Shown one piece after another: positions 1 through 6,835 of a stretch of 64,000 bases of DNA (position 1 is the stretch's first letter; each line of letters begins with the position of its first letter). This DNA is from Prosthecobacter sp. SYSU 5D2 (GTDB lineage Bacteria > Verrucomicrobiota > Verrucomicrobiia > Verrucomicrobiales > Verrucomicrobiaceae), in assembly GCF_039655865.1 (NCBI RefSeq), contig NZ_JBBYXL010000007.1, forward strand, positions 124,001 to 188,000, read 5' to 3'. The position numbers and the translations under genes were made by a program. The notes under the pieces are model-generated. The model searched no databases. It was not told the origin of the DNA and saw only the letters and a program-made list of their open reading frames with translations.

Positions 1-1
1 T

Positions 2-205
2 GTGGATGTAAAGCAGGTGACGCTGAAGAATGCGCTGTCCTCCTATCATGAAGTGGCCACGAACCCTGAATACCAGTGGCCGTATGCCGTGATGCTGCCG
101 AATGTGCTGGCGCATTTTGACCTGCCGGACTGCTATGCGGCGCTGGCCGGGAAGAAGCTGCAAAACCTGGAGCCATGGGGCGCAGAAGATGGCATGATGG
201 AATGA
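2..205 (+). CDS. C-terminal fragment, probable acetylxylan-esterase-like alpha/beta hydrolase
   Basis: Only the last 67 codons lie in the window; the gene begins upstream. The fragment has an FDLPDCYAAL stretch followed by LEPWG, a pattern that I associate with the C-terminal end of secreted alpha/beta hydrolases related to acetylxylan esterases, where the catalytic histidine has usually already passed. No catalytic residue can be checked here. The stop codon lies 55 bases before the start of the COG0523 GTPase and just before a palindromic operator, so the two genes probably do not share a promoter. Confidence 0.45.
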   Translation: MDVKQVTLKNALSSYHEVATNPEYQWPYAVMLPNVLAHFDLPDCYAALAGKKLQNLEPWGAEDGMME

Positions 206-210
206 AGCTC

Positions 211-245
211 ATTATCGCAATTTAATTGCGTTTAATGCAATTGGG
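211..245. promoter_or_regulatory. Palindromic operator upstream of COG0523 GTPase
   Basis: Positions 216-230 form a perfect inverted repeat CGCAATT-T-AATTGCG, and the right arm overlaps a second inverted repeat, ATTGC (226-230 region) with GCAAT (237-241). The AT-rich palindrome sits about 30 bases before the GTPase start. COG0523 genes are often controlled by Zur or another Fur-family metal sensor, so a Fur/Zur-type operator is the natural inference. The regulator itself is not in the window. Confidence 0.5.
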
Positions 246-260
246 CTGCATTTCCTCGGA

Positions 261-1433
261 ATGCAGGTCACGATTCTCTCAGGCTTTCTTGGTTCGGGCA
301 AAACGACACTTCTGCGGCGGCTGCTGCGGGAACAGAGCGGCGTACGCGTGGGGGTCATCGTGAATGACATGGCGGGGCTGGAGGTGGACGGGGATCTGGT
401 GCGGGGAGGGCACCGGGTCTCGGAGGCGGCGGGCACTTTGATCAGCCTGCATTCAGGCTCCATGAGCGGAGACCGGCGGGAGGCGTTTGCCCAGGTGCTG
501 GATGCGTGGCAGGACAAGGAGCTGGAACATCTCATCATCGAAACCTCCGGCAGCACGCACCCCTGGGCCTTGATCGAGGAGATCATCCAACGCCCGGCCT
601 ACCGGTTGTGCACCTTTGCCACCCTGGTGGATGTGCGGGCGTTTGTGGAGGACTATGGAGCGGGAAAGAGGCTCTTTGAGCTGCTGATCGCCAATGAGGA
701 AAAGGGAATCCGCAGCACGGCCAACCTGCTGGCGGAGCAGATCCAGATGGCCAGCATGATCCTGCTGACGAAGATGGACCGGGTGAAGGAGGATGACCTG
801 TCGTTTGTGCTCAAATGCCTGCGTCTGCTGAATCCCGACGCGGAGGTCCAGGCCGTGATGCATGGCCAGATTTCTCCGCAAAAGCTCATGGGAGCGGGGG
901 ATTATGACCTCCAGCGTGCACGCGCCGTATCGGCAACCTGGCGGCAGGAAGACCTGCACAGCCTGGGGGACACGGCGGGCTACAACATCGTGAGCACGGT
1001 GATCTGCGATGCCAGGCCCTTTCACCCGCAGCGGCTCTGGCAGCAGTTTCAAACCCGCCTGGGGCTGGGCATTCACCGCAGCAAAGGGTTTGTCTGGATG
1101 GCCTCCCGGGATGAGCAGGTGCTGCTGTGGAACCAGGCGGCGGGCGGCATAGACCTGGAACTGCTGGCCTACTGGAAGGCGGCGCTAGTGAAAGACCCGC
1201 TGGGCAAACTGCATCCCGAAGAAAAGGCGGAGCTGGCCCGTCAGGTGAAGTTGGCGCATCCCCGGTTTGGCGACCGTCTGAATGAATTGACGGTCATCGG
1301 CACGATGCAGGAGAGCGAGGTATTTGTGCGGGAGCTGCAGGACTGCTTTTGCACGGAGAAGGAGATCCACCAGTGGGAAAATGGCGGGACGTTTGAGGAC
1401 CCCTGGCCGAAGGAGCTGAGGCATGTCGCGTGA
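261..1433 (+). CDS. CobW/COG0523-family GTPase lacking the CxCC motif
   Basis: A G3E-family P-loop GTPase of the CobW/COG0523 group, which act as metal chaperones or insertases in the cytoplasm. Visible motifs are Walker A GFLGSGKTT at residues 8-16, ETSG at 94-97, TKMD (the NKxD equivalent) at 170-173, and a CobW_C-like segment beginning RSKGFVWMASR near residue 273. The metal-binding CxCC that normally follows a glycine in this family is replaced by S67-M68-S69-G70, and the NEFG motif reads NDMAG. Length, 390 aa, is normal. A palindromic operator precedes it. Substrate metal is unknown; loss of the thiol site argues against simple zinc chaperoning of the usual type. Confidence 0.85.
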   Translation: MQVTILSGFLGSGKTTLLRRLLREQSGVRVGVIVNDMAGLEVDGDLVRGGHRVSEAAGTLISLHSGSMSGDRREAFAQVLDAWQDKELEHLIIETSGSTHPWALIEEIIQRPAYRLCTFATLVDVRAFVEDYGAGKRLFELLIANEEKGIRSTANLLAEQIQMASMILLTKMDRVKEDDLSFVLKCLRLLNPDAEVQAVMHGQISPQKLMGAGDYDLQRARAVSATWRQEDLHSLGDTAGYNIVSTVICDARPFHPQRLWQQFQTRLGLGIHRSKGFVWMASRDEQVLLWNQAAGGIDLELLAYWKAALVKDPLGKLHPEEKAELARQVKLAHPRFGDRLNELTVIGTMQESEVFVRELQDCFCTEKEIHQWENGGTFEDPWPKELRHVA

Positions 1434-1457
1434 ATGCAATCAATGACACGCTTTTTG

Positions 1458-1997
1458 TTATTCCGCACCAGGGGAGTGCTTCTTCACCAGCTCAGAACCC
1501 TTTTCGACAATGCGCTGGCGCAGCAGCTCCAGGCAGGCTTTCCAGGCGGATTTGCTGACGGGCACATAGCGCTCGCTGCCATCGGGGAAGAGCCGGGTTT
1601 CGAAGATGTTGCTGGGCTGCTGGATGATTTCATCATAGAGCCCGTGGATGAAAAAGGTGCGGGCATCGGCACCATCCGGCCACGGGCTGGGATGGCCTGC
1701 GGCTTCCTGGATGGCGGCATCCAGGGCACTGAGGATTTCGATTGGATTGAGGGTGATTTTCAGCGGTTTGCCGCTGTCGAGGTAGTCGGCAATGACGACC
1801 TGCAGCTTGCTGACGACAGCCTGGATCTGCTTGAGGTCCGGTTTGTCCTCCCCCTGGATAAGACGCTCCAGCTCACGCTCATTCTGGATGGATTTGCCAA
1901 CCGGTTCAGGCAAGCCGGCGGCATGGCGCACCTGGACCTGGCGCGGCGGCAGGGCGCTGTTTTCGGAGCCGGAAGAGCTGGAGGAAGAGTCACTCAT
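1458..1997 (-). CDS. Hypothetical protein with serine-rich N-terminus
   Basis: A 179-residue protein that I do not recognise. It starts with a run of serines (MSDSSSSSSGSENS), followed by a helical segment rich in E, R, K and Q, and ends with LRQRIVEKGSELVKKH. There is no signal peptide or membrane segment, so it is probably cytoplasmic. An upstream in-frame extension to 2162 exists, but it is Arg- and Phe-rich and unlike the rest, so the ATG at 1995-1997 is chosen. It is convergent with the GTPase gene, with 24 bases between the two stops. Confidence 0.6.
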   Translation of the reverse strand: MSDSSSSSSGSENSALPPRQVQVRHAAGLPEPVGKSIQNERELERLIQGEDKPDLKQIQAVVSKLQVVIADYLDSGKPLKITLNPIEILSALDAAIQEAAGHPSPWPDGADARTFFIHGLYDEIIQQPSNIFETRLFPDGSERYVPVSKSAWKACLELLRQRIVEKGSELVKKHSPGAE

Positions 1998-2251
1998 GCA
2001 GAGTGCTTTTTCAACCAACGACGTGCCCGGGGCAAGTCTGGATCCGCCTTGGAAAGGGTGTGAATCATGAAAGCGCTGGACGGAGAACAAATACTTTAGA
2101 TCACTGGCCGTCCACCTTTGCCGGAAACCGAATGCCTCCTGAAGGGAAATGAAAAAACACAAAAAGATGTGGGTGGGGTGCGCTGAATCCTGGCATTTTT
2201 GGTGGGGCTGGGCATGATTGGCGTTTTAGCCTTTCCTTTCTTCTTTTCCTT

Positions 2252-4027
2252 ATGAGCCACCCTTCTAAACCGCATCACTCGGAGAGTGATGAACACTGTG
2301 CTGAACGCAAAACACCGGAACAGTTGCGCTCTTGGCGCTGGTATGGGCGGGATGAACTGCGGTCGTTTGGCCATCGCTCGCGGGCGAAGCAGTCGGGGTG
2401 GGGGGCGGAGGATTATGTGGGGAAACCGGTGATCGGTATTTTGAATACCTGGTCGGAACAGAACTCCTGCCACATGCACCTGAAGCTGACGGCGGACGGG
2501 GTGCGGCGGGGCATCCTGCAGGCGGGGGGGCATCCGATGGAGATCCCGGTGCTGTCTGCGGGGGAGATGCTGACGAAACCGACAGCGATGTTTCACCGCA
2601 ACCTGCTGGCGATGGAGACGGAGGAGGTACTGCGAGGGAATCCGCTGGACGGGGCGGTGCTGCTGGGCGGCTGTGACAAGTCCACGCCGGGACTATTAAT
2701 GGGTGCCTTCAGCATGGACATCCCGGTGATCTACATGCCCTGCGGACCGATGATCAAAGGCAACTGGCGGGGCGAGACGCTGGGGTCCGGCAGTGATGTG
2801 TGGAAGTATTGGGATGAGAAACGCGCAGGCAATCTGAGCTGGGAGCAGTGGTGCGAGATCGAGGACGGGATCGCCCGCAGTCCGGGGCACTGCATGACGA
2901 TGGGAACGGCCTCTACCCTGACGGCGCTGGCGGAGACGCTGGGACTGGTGATCCCAGGGGCATCTTCCGTGCCGGCGGTGGATGCGGCGCATGTGCGGCT
3001 GGCGGCAGTAGCGGGGCGGCAGATCGTGGAGAATGCGTGGAATGACCTGCGGCCCTCGAAGATCGTCACGGAGCGTTCCTTTGAAAATGCCATAGCGGTG
3101 GACATGGCGCTGGGGGGCAGTACAAACGCGATCGTCCACCTGGTGGCGATGGCGGGGCGGCTGGGCATCAAGCTGCCCTTGGAGAAGTTCGACGAGATCA
3201 GCCGGCGCATCCCGCTGCTGGCGAACATGCGGCCGGCGGGCAAGTATCTGATGGATGAATTTTACGTGGCGGGTGGTCTGCGGGCCCTGCTGAACGGGAT
3301 GAGGGAGCTTCTGCACATGGATGTGCTGACCATCACGGGCAAGACCCTGGGCGAGAATGTGGCGGGCTGCGAGATCTATCAGCCGGATGTGATCCGCACG
3401 CCTGCGGACCCGATCCAGCCGGACGGCGGCACGGCGATCCTGCGGGGCAACCTGTGCCCGGACGGAGCGGTGATCAAACATGCGGCGGCGACACCGGAGC
3501 TGTGCCAGCACACGGGCCCGGCGCTGGTCTTCGACAGCTATCCGGAGATGAAGGCGCAGATTGACAACCTGGACCTGGACGTGACGAAGGACACGGTTTT
3601 GATCCTGCGCAATGCGGGGCCGGTGGGTGCACCGGGCATGCCGGAATGGGGACAACTCCCGATCCCGAAGAAGCTGATCCTGCAGGGCATCCGCGACATG
3701 GTGCGGCTGTCCGACTGCCGGATGAGCGGGACGAGCTACGGGGCCTGCGCGCTCCACATTGCTCCGGAAAGCGCCGTGGGCGGGCCGCTGGCGCTGGTGA
3801 AGAACGGAGACCTCATCGAGCTGGATGTGCCTAACCGGAAGTTGCACCTGCATGTGAGTGACGAGGAGCTGGCGAAACGGCGGGCGGAATGGAAACCGGC
3901 ACCGCAGCGGTATCATCGCGGGTATGCGAAGCTGTTCGTGGACCACGTGACCCAGGCGAACGAGGGAGCGGATTTTGACTTCCTGCAGCATCATCCGGAA
4001 GGGGTGCCGGAGCCGGAGATTTATTGA
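2252..4027 (+). CDS. IlvD/EDD-family sugar-acid dehydratase (arabinonate/xylonate type)
   Basis: A dehydratase of the IlvD/Edd superfamily, 591 aa. The three cysteines that bind the [2Fe-2S] cluster in this family are visible: C73 (NSCHMH), C141 (GGCDKST) and C214 (PGHCMTMGTAST). The sequence follows the L-arabinonate/D-xylonate dehydratase branch (for example RSWRWYGRDELRSFGHRSRA near the start, and RMSGTSYGACALHIAPESA near the end) rather than the branched-chain amino-acid enzyme, so I infer dehydration of a sugar acid to a 2-keto-3-deoxy acid. The first about 20 codons are not family sequence; they translate a palindromic repeat (2271-2302), and the true start could be the TTG codon near residue 25. 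No sugar transporter or aldolase is adjacent. Confidence 0.85.
   Translation: MSHPSKPHHSESDEHCAERKTPEQLRSWRWYGRDELRSFGHRSRAKQSGWGAEDYVGKPVIGILNTWSEQNSCHMHLKLTADGVRRGILQAGGHPMEIPVLSAGEMLTKPTAMFHRNLLAMETEEVLRGNPLDGAVLLGGCDKSTPGLLMGAFSMDIPVIYMPCGPMIKGNWRGETLGSGSDVWKYWDEKRAGNLSWEQWCEIEDGIARSPGHCMTMGTASTLTALAETLGLVIPGASSVPAVDAAHVRLAAVAGRQIVENAWNDLRPSKIVTERSFENAIAVDMALGGSTNAIVHLVAMAGRLGIKLPLEKFDEISRRIPLLANMRPAGKYLMDEFYVAGGLRALLNGMRELLHMDVLTITGKTLGENVAGCEIYQPDVIRTPADPIQPDGGTAILRGNLCPDGAVIKHAAATPELCQHTGPALVFDSYPEMKAQIDNLDLDVTKDTVLILRNAGPVGAPGMPEWGQLPIPKKLILQGIRDMVRLSDCRMSGTSYGACALHIAPESAVGGPLALVKNGDLIELDVPNRKLHLHVSDEELAKRRAEWKPAPQRYHRGYAKLFVDHVTQANEGADFDFLQHHPEGVPEPEIY
2271..2302. repeat. Palindromic repeat, copy 1 (inside dehydratase 5' end)
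   Basis: Contains the perfect inverted repeat CATCACTC-GGA-GAGTGATG at 2273-2291. A second copy lies at 59708-59739; the two match at about 29 of 32 positions. This copy is translated in frame as part of the dehydratase N-terminus. Confidence 0.75.
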
Positions 4028-4046
4028 GGGTGATGAAGACGGGGAG

Positions 4047-4126
4047 GATGAAGGTTTTGAACAAGGTTAAGATGAAGAGAGGGGGCAGCCAGGCTCTTCA
4101 TCCTTATCTTGTTCGTGACCTTCATC
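4047..4126. terminator. Long imperfect hairpin between convergent genes
   Basis: Arms 4047-4079 and 4094-4126 pair at 27 of 33 positions around a 14-base loop. It lies between the stops of the dehydratase (+) and the EamA permease (-). There is no clear U-tract on either strand, so it may work as a bidirectional transcript end or 3' stabiliser rather than as a classical intrinsic terminator. Confidence 0.5.
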
Positions 4127-4135
4127 TGGCTCGCC

Positions 4136-5038
4136 TCAGACGATCACCAGGACGATGGCGCTCATCATCAGGAGGGCACCGGCCAGACGCCAGCGGAGCA
4201 CAGAAGGGCCGAGGTTCTGCTCGAGATTGGCGAACCAATGGCCGACCATCCAGACGAGAAGGACGCTGAGCAGGCCGCGTGAGGCATACACGATGTTCGC
4301 AGAGGTGGCTTTGCCATAGACGGCAAGGGTGCTGACGAAGAGGATGCTCTGCGTGCCCAGCAGGACGGAGCCGCCCGTGAGCCATCCCCAGGCCGGCCGG
4401 GGAATGGCGCTGAGAGGGGCTGAAAAACGGAAGACGAGGCCACAGGAAAACAACGCATTAATCCAAAAGATGCAGGGCAAAAGCCGCCCCATGCCCCAGT
4501 GCGGCCCCCACTTTTGCACCAGGACGTCAAAGATGGCAAAGCACACGGCCCCGGTGCCGCCGGCAATGAGGGTAATGGCCAGCCCGCGCGGTCTTTTTCC
4601 CTGGTCCTTCTTGTTCAGAAAGGCGATACCCAGGACGCTCAGAAACGCTGCGCCCCAGAGTTTCAGGCCCACGGCATCGCCAATGATAAAAGGGGTGAGG
4701 AAGGCCACAATGATGACCTTTAAACCAAATACCGGAACTGCCACGGACACATCCCCCTTTTCCAGGGCAATGAACTGGCAAATCTGCCCGACGAAGAGGC
4801 ACATGGCGATGACACCTGGCTGCCACAGGAGATCGCGGTCCACCGGCGGGCCGCCAAAGAGCCAAAGGATGGAAAACAGGCCCGCGACGATGAAATTGGC
4901 CACAAAAGTGGTGCGCCAAAGGCCGACACCCAGCTCGCTGGACCGCTTTAGCACCAACGCCCCGAAGGCATAAAAAAGCGCGGCAATGAGCGGATAAACT
5001 AGCGTGGCGAGAGTTGGAGGCACGGGATGTGATAACAC
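4136..5038 (-). CDS. EamA/DMT-superfamily permease
   Basis: A 300-aa inner-membrane protein with about ten hydrophobic segments in two tandem EamA-like halves, the normal architecture of the drug/metabolite transporter superfamily. Hydrophobic segments begin at LVYPLIAALFYAFGALVL and end at LRWRLAGALLMMSAIVLVIV. The start codon is GTG (5036-5038). Substrate cannot be predicted. It is transcribed divergently from the secreted protein at 5140, with about 100 bases between the starts, and convergently with the dehydratase. Confidence 0.85.
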   Translation of the reverse strand: MLSHPVPPTLATLVYPLIAALFYAFGALVLKRSSELGVGLWRTTFVANFIVAGLFSILWLFGGPPVDRDLLWQPGVIAMCLFVGQICQFIALEKGDVSVAVPVFGLKVIIVAFLTPFIIGDAVGLKLWGAAFLSVLGIAFLNKKDQGKRPRGLAITLIAGGTGAVCFAIFDVLVQKWGPHWGMGRLLPCIFWINALFSCGLVFRFSAPLSAIPRPAWGWLTGGSVLLGTQSILFVSTLAVYGKATSANIVYASRGLLSVLLVWMVGHWFANLEQNLGPSVLRWRLAGALLMMSAIVLVIV

Positions 5039-5139
5039 GGACGCACGCTACGCTCAAGGTGCCAAGAAGGCCTGTCCTCATACTATTGAGGCGCGAGTGT
5101 CCGTCCTTGCGCGGGGGGCATCCCGCCGTTTCATGGGCC

Positions 5140-5976
5140 ATGCGTTTGATTATCGCCCTCTGTCTGCTGGCCGCGCCCGTGATCGCCCAGGATCTGGAGC
5201 GCTGGGTTTATCTGGACAACGGTCAGGTGCGCTTGGGGGCCAACCTCAGCGCCGGGGCTTGCATCGGGTGGTTCTCTTCGTCAGGCTCCAAGAACAACCT
5301 TTTGAATGCCTACGATGTGGGCCGCTACCTCCAGCAGTCCTATTATGGCGACACTGACGGCAGCGACTGGAACGGCAAACCGTGGCGGTATAACCCGGTG
5401 CAGGGCGGAAGCTGGCGCAATGAACCCGCCCAGGTGGTGGAAAGCCGCGAGGAAAAGGACCAGCTCTACGCCAAAATCCACCCGCGCCATTGGGCCACAG
5501 GAGAGCTGCTGAAGGAGGTGTCCATGGAGCAATGGCTGCGCCTGGAGGGAAAACTGGCCCGGCTCAAGTTCAAGATGACCTATTCAGGCGAGAAACAGCA
5601 CCGGCCCTATCACCAGGAGCTGCCCGCCCTGTTTGTGAAATCCGTATTGGATACCCTGGTTTTCGTGGGAGAGGACGGCAGTCTCCAGCGAAAGCAGCCC
5701 GGTTTTCCCAATGAGCTCTTCCGCCTGGGGCCAAAACCCTGGGCCGCCTGGGTGGATGCCCAGGATTCCGGCCTGGGGCTCTATGTGCCGCATGCCGAGG
5801 AACTGACCAGCTACCGCGTGCGCAACGGAAACGTCGGCGACTGCTCCTACTGCGCACCCATTCGCACCTTCGCGCTCAAACCGGGACTGGTTTTTGAATA
5901 CGAGGCTGTGCTGATGATTGGGCGTTTGGAGGAGATACGGGTGGTTTTTGAGAAGCTGCGGGCAGAGGAATCTTAA
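5140..5976 (+). CDS. Secreted protein of a carbohydrate-associated family
   Basis: A 278-aa exported protein. The signal peptide MRLIIALCLLAAPVIAQ supports the ATG at 5140 over longer upstream starts. The mature region opens with ERWVYLDNGQVRLGANLS and has the GRYLQQSYYGD stretch seen in uncharacterised secreted proteins of Bacteroidota and Planctomycetota that accompany polysaccharide degradation. It is rich in aromatic residues and beta-type segments. I cannot name catalytic residues. A role in binding or processing an external carbohydrate is inference from family company only. Confidence 0.7.
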   Translation: MRLIIALCLLAAPVIAQDLERWVYLDNGQVRLGANLSAGACIGWFSSSGSKNNLLNAYDVGRYLQQSYYGDTDGSDWNGKPWRYNPVQGGSWRNEPAQVVESREEKDQLYAKIHPRHWATGELLKEVSMEQWLRLEGKLARLKFKMTYSGEKQHRPYHQELPALFVKSVLDTLVFVGEDGSLQRKQPGFPNELFRLGPKPWAAWVDAQDSGLGLYVPHAEELTSYRVRNGNVGDCSYCAPIRTFALKPGLVFEYEAVLMIGRLEEIRVVFEKLRAEES

Positions 5977-6019
5977 CGTTCGAAGTATCGCTTTTAAGCG
6001 GAATCTTTGACTTCACTCA

Positions 6020-6055
6020 GCCACCAATCCCCACATAAATGCGGTACGCAGAACC
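6020..6055. repeat. Partial copy of the GTACCGCATTTATG repeat
   Basis: The segment CATAAATGCGGTAC at 6034-6047 and its flanks match the reverse complement of the left half of the inverted-repeat element at 52365-52456, with a few mismatches. It sits in the convergent gap between the secreted protein and the Uma2 gene. Confidence 0.6.
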
Positions 6056-6060
6056 CTGAA

Positions 6061-6600
6061 TCACTCAATCATCTTCGGCATCTCCGGGCAGAGTTTCGAC
6101 ACCTTCACTGCGACTGCCGGAGCATCCTTGAGGAAAAAAATCATCCGGCCTTTTTTATCGCAGATCCAGACTTCCTTGGCTCCAGCTTCGAAGTATAGCC
6201 GTCGCTTTTCCTCGATCTCTCCTCGGGTGTTCGCAGGGGAAATGACTTCCACGCAGATCTCCGGTGCGGCGGACAGGGCGGTGCGGCCACCAATTTTGAG
6301 CAGGCGCTTTTTGGATACCCAGGACACATCAGCCACCTTCACACCGTCGGAGGTGGAGATGGGGCATTCGACGTTCACCTTTCCTTCAGGCAATAATTTT
6401 GCCAGCCAGGTGCCGATATCAAACTGCCTGCCGCCATGTGAATATTCCGCATAATGATACATGATCGTCCTCCCGAAGCGGTCGGTTTCCACCCGGCCTT
6501 GCAGTTTGCGCACGTCCTCATCACGGGCCAGCTCATCCCAACGGTCCAGATTGAAGGCCGTCTGGTCCTTGATCGTGGGGAGGTTTAAAAGCGCACTCAT
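6061..6600 (-). CDS. Uma2-family (DUF820) putative PD-(D/E)XK nuclease
   Basis: A 179-aa member of the Uma2/DUF820 family, which has a restriction-endonuclease-like fold. Recognisable family features are [12 protein letters not shown] (the catalytic Asp region), [20 protein letters not shown] (Glu in EVISP plus the following Glu-Lys stretch) and [13 protein letters not shown]. The ATG at 6598-6600 is used; the in-frame sequence upstream is intergenic in character and overlaps the carB leader. Function in cells is not established for the family; it is often multi-copy in Cyanobacteria and Planctomycetota. Confidence 0.85.
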   Translation of the reverse strand: MSALLNLPTIKDQTAFNLDRWDELARDEDVRKLQGRVETDRFGRTIMYHYAEYSHGGRQFDIGTWLAKLLPEGKVNVECPISTSDGVKVADVSWVSKKRLLKIGGRTALSAAPEICVEVISPANTRGEIEEKRRLYFEAGAKEVWICDKKGRMIFFLKDAPAVAVKVSKLCPEMPKMIE

Positions 6601-6795
6601 GACTTCCGGCTCAAAAAATGCCACAATCCGGGCCTTCCGGCAACACATCTTCATCCTCCGCCCTTTACAGCGCGTCTGCTCTGTGCAAGATGCCGCGCTT
6701 TCCCGGCTGCCGCCGCAAAAGATGAGCGGTCCTGGAACCGCCGCCTCCACCTGTGGCAGCCCTGAAAGCCTCCAACTCACGCTTTCTTCCTCAAA

Positions 6796-6835
6796 TTCGT
6801 CATTCGTCCTTCGGATTTCGTCATTTTTCCCCTCC
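6796..6835 (+). repeat. TTCGTCATT repeats in the carB leader
   Basis: Degenerate tandem copies of TTCGTCATT run directly up to the carB start codon. A closely related array precedes the start at 27006, and both end in TTCGTCATTTT followed by a C/T-rich stretch and the ATG. No Shine-Dalgarno sequence is present. Confidence 0.6.

Noticed and set aside
1428-1462. Terminator after the COG0523 gene (GCGTG/CACGC followed by TTTTTGTT)
   Set aside because: The stem is only five base pairs with a 14-base loop, and it overlaps the stop; too weak to report.
1434-2063. 209-codon plus-strand open frame after the COG0523 gene
   Set aside because: The opposite strand (1458-1997) gives the more protein-like sequence with a helical, charged composition; both cannot be real over this length.
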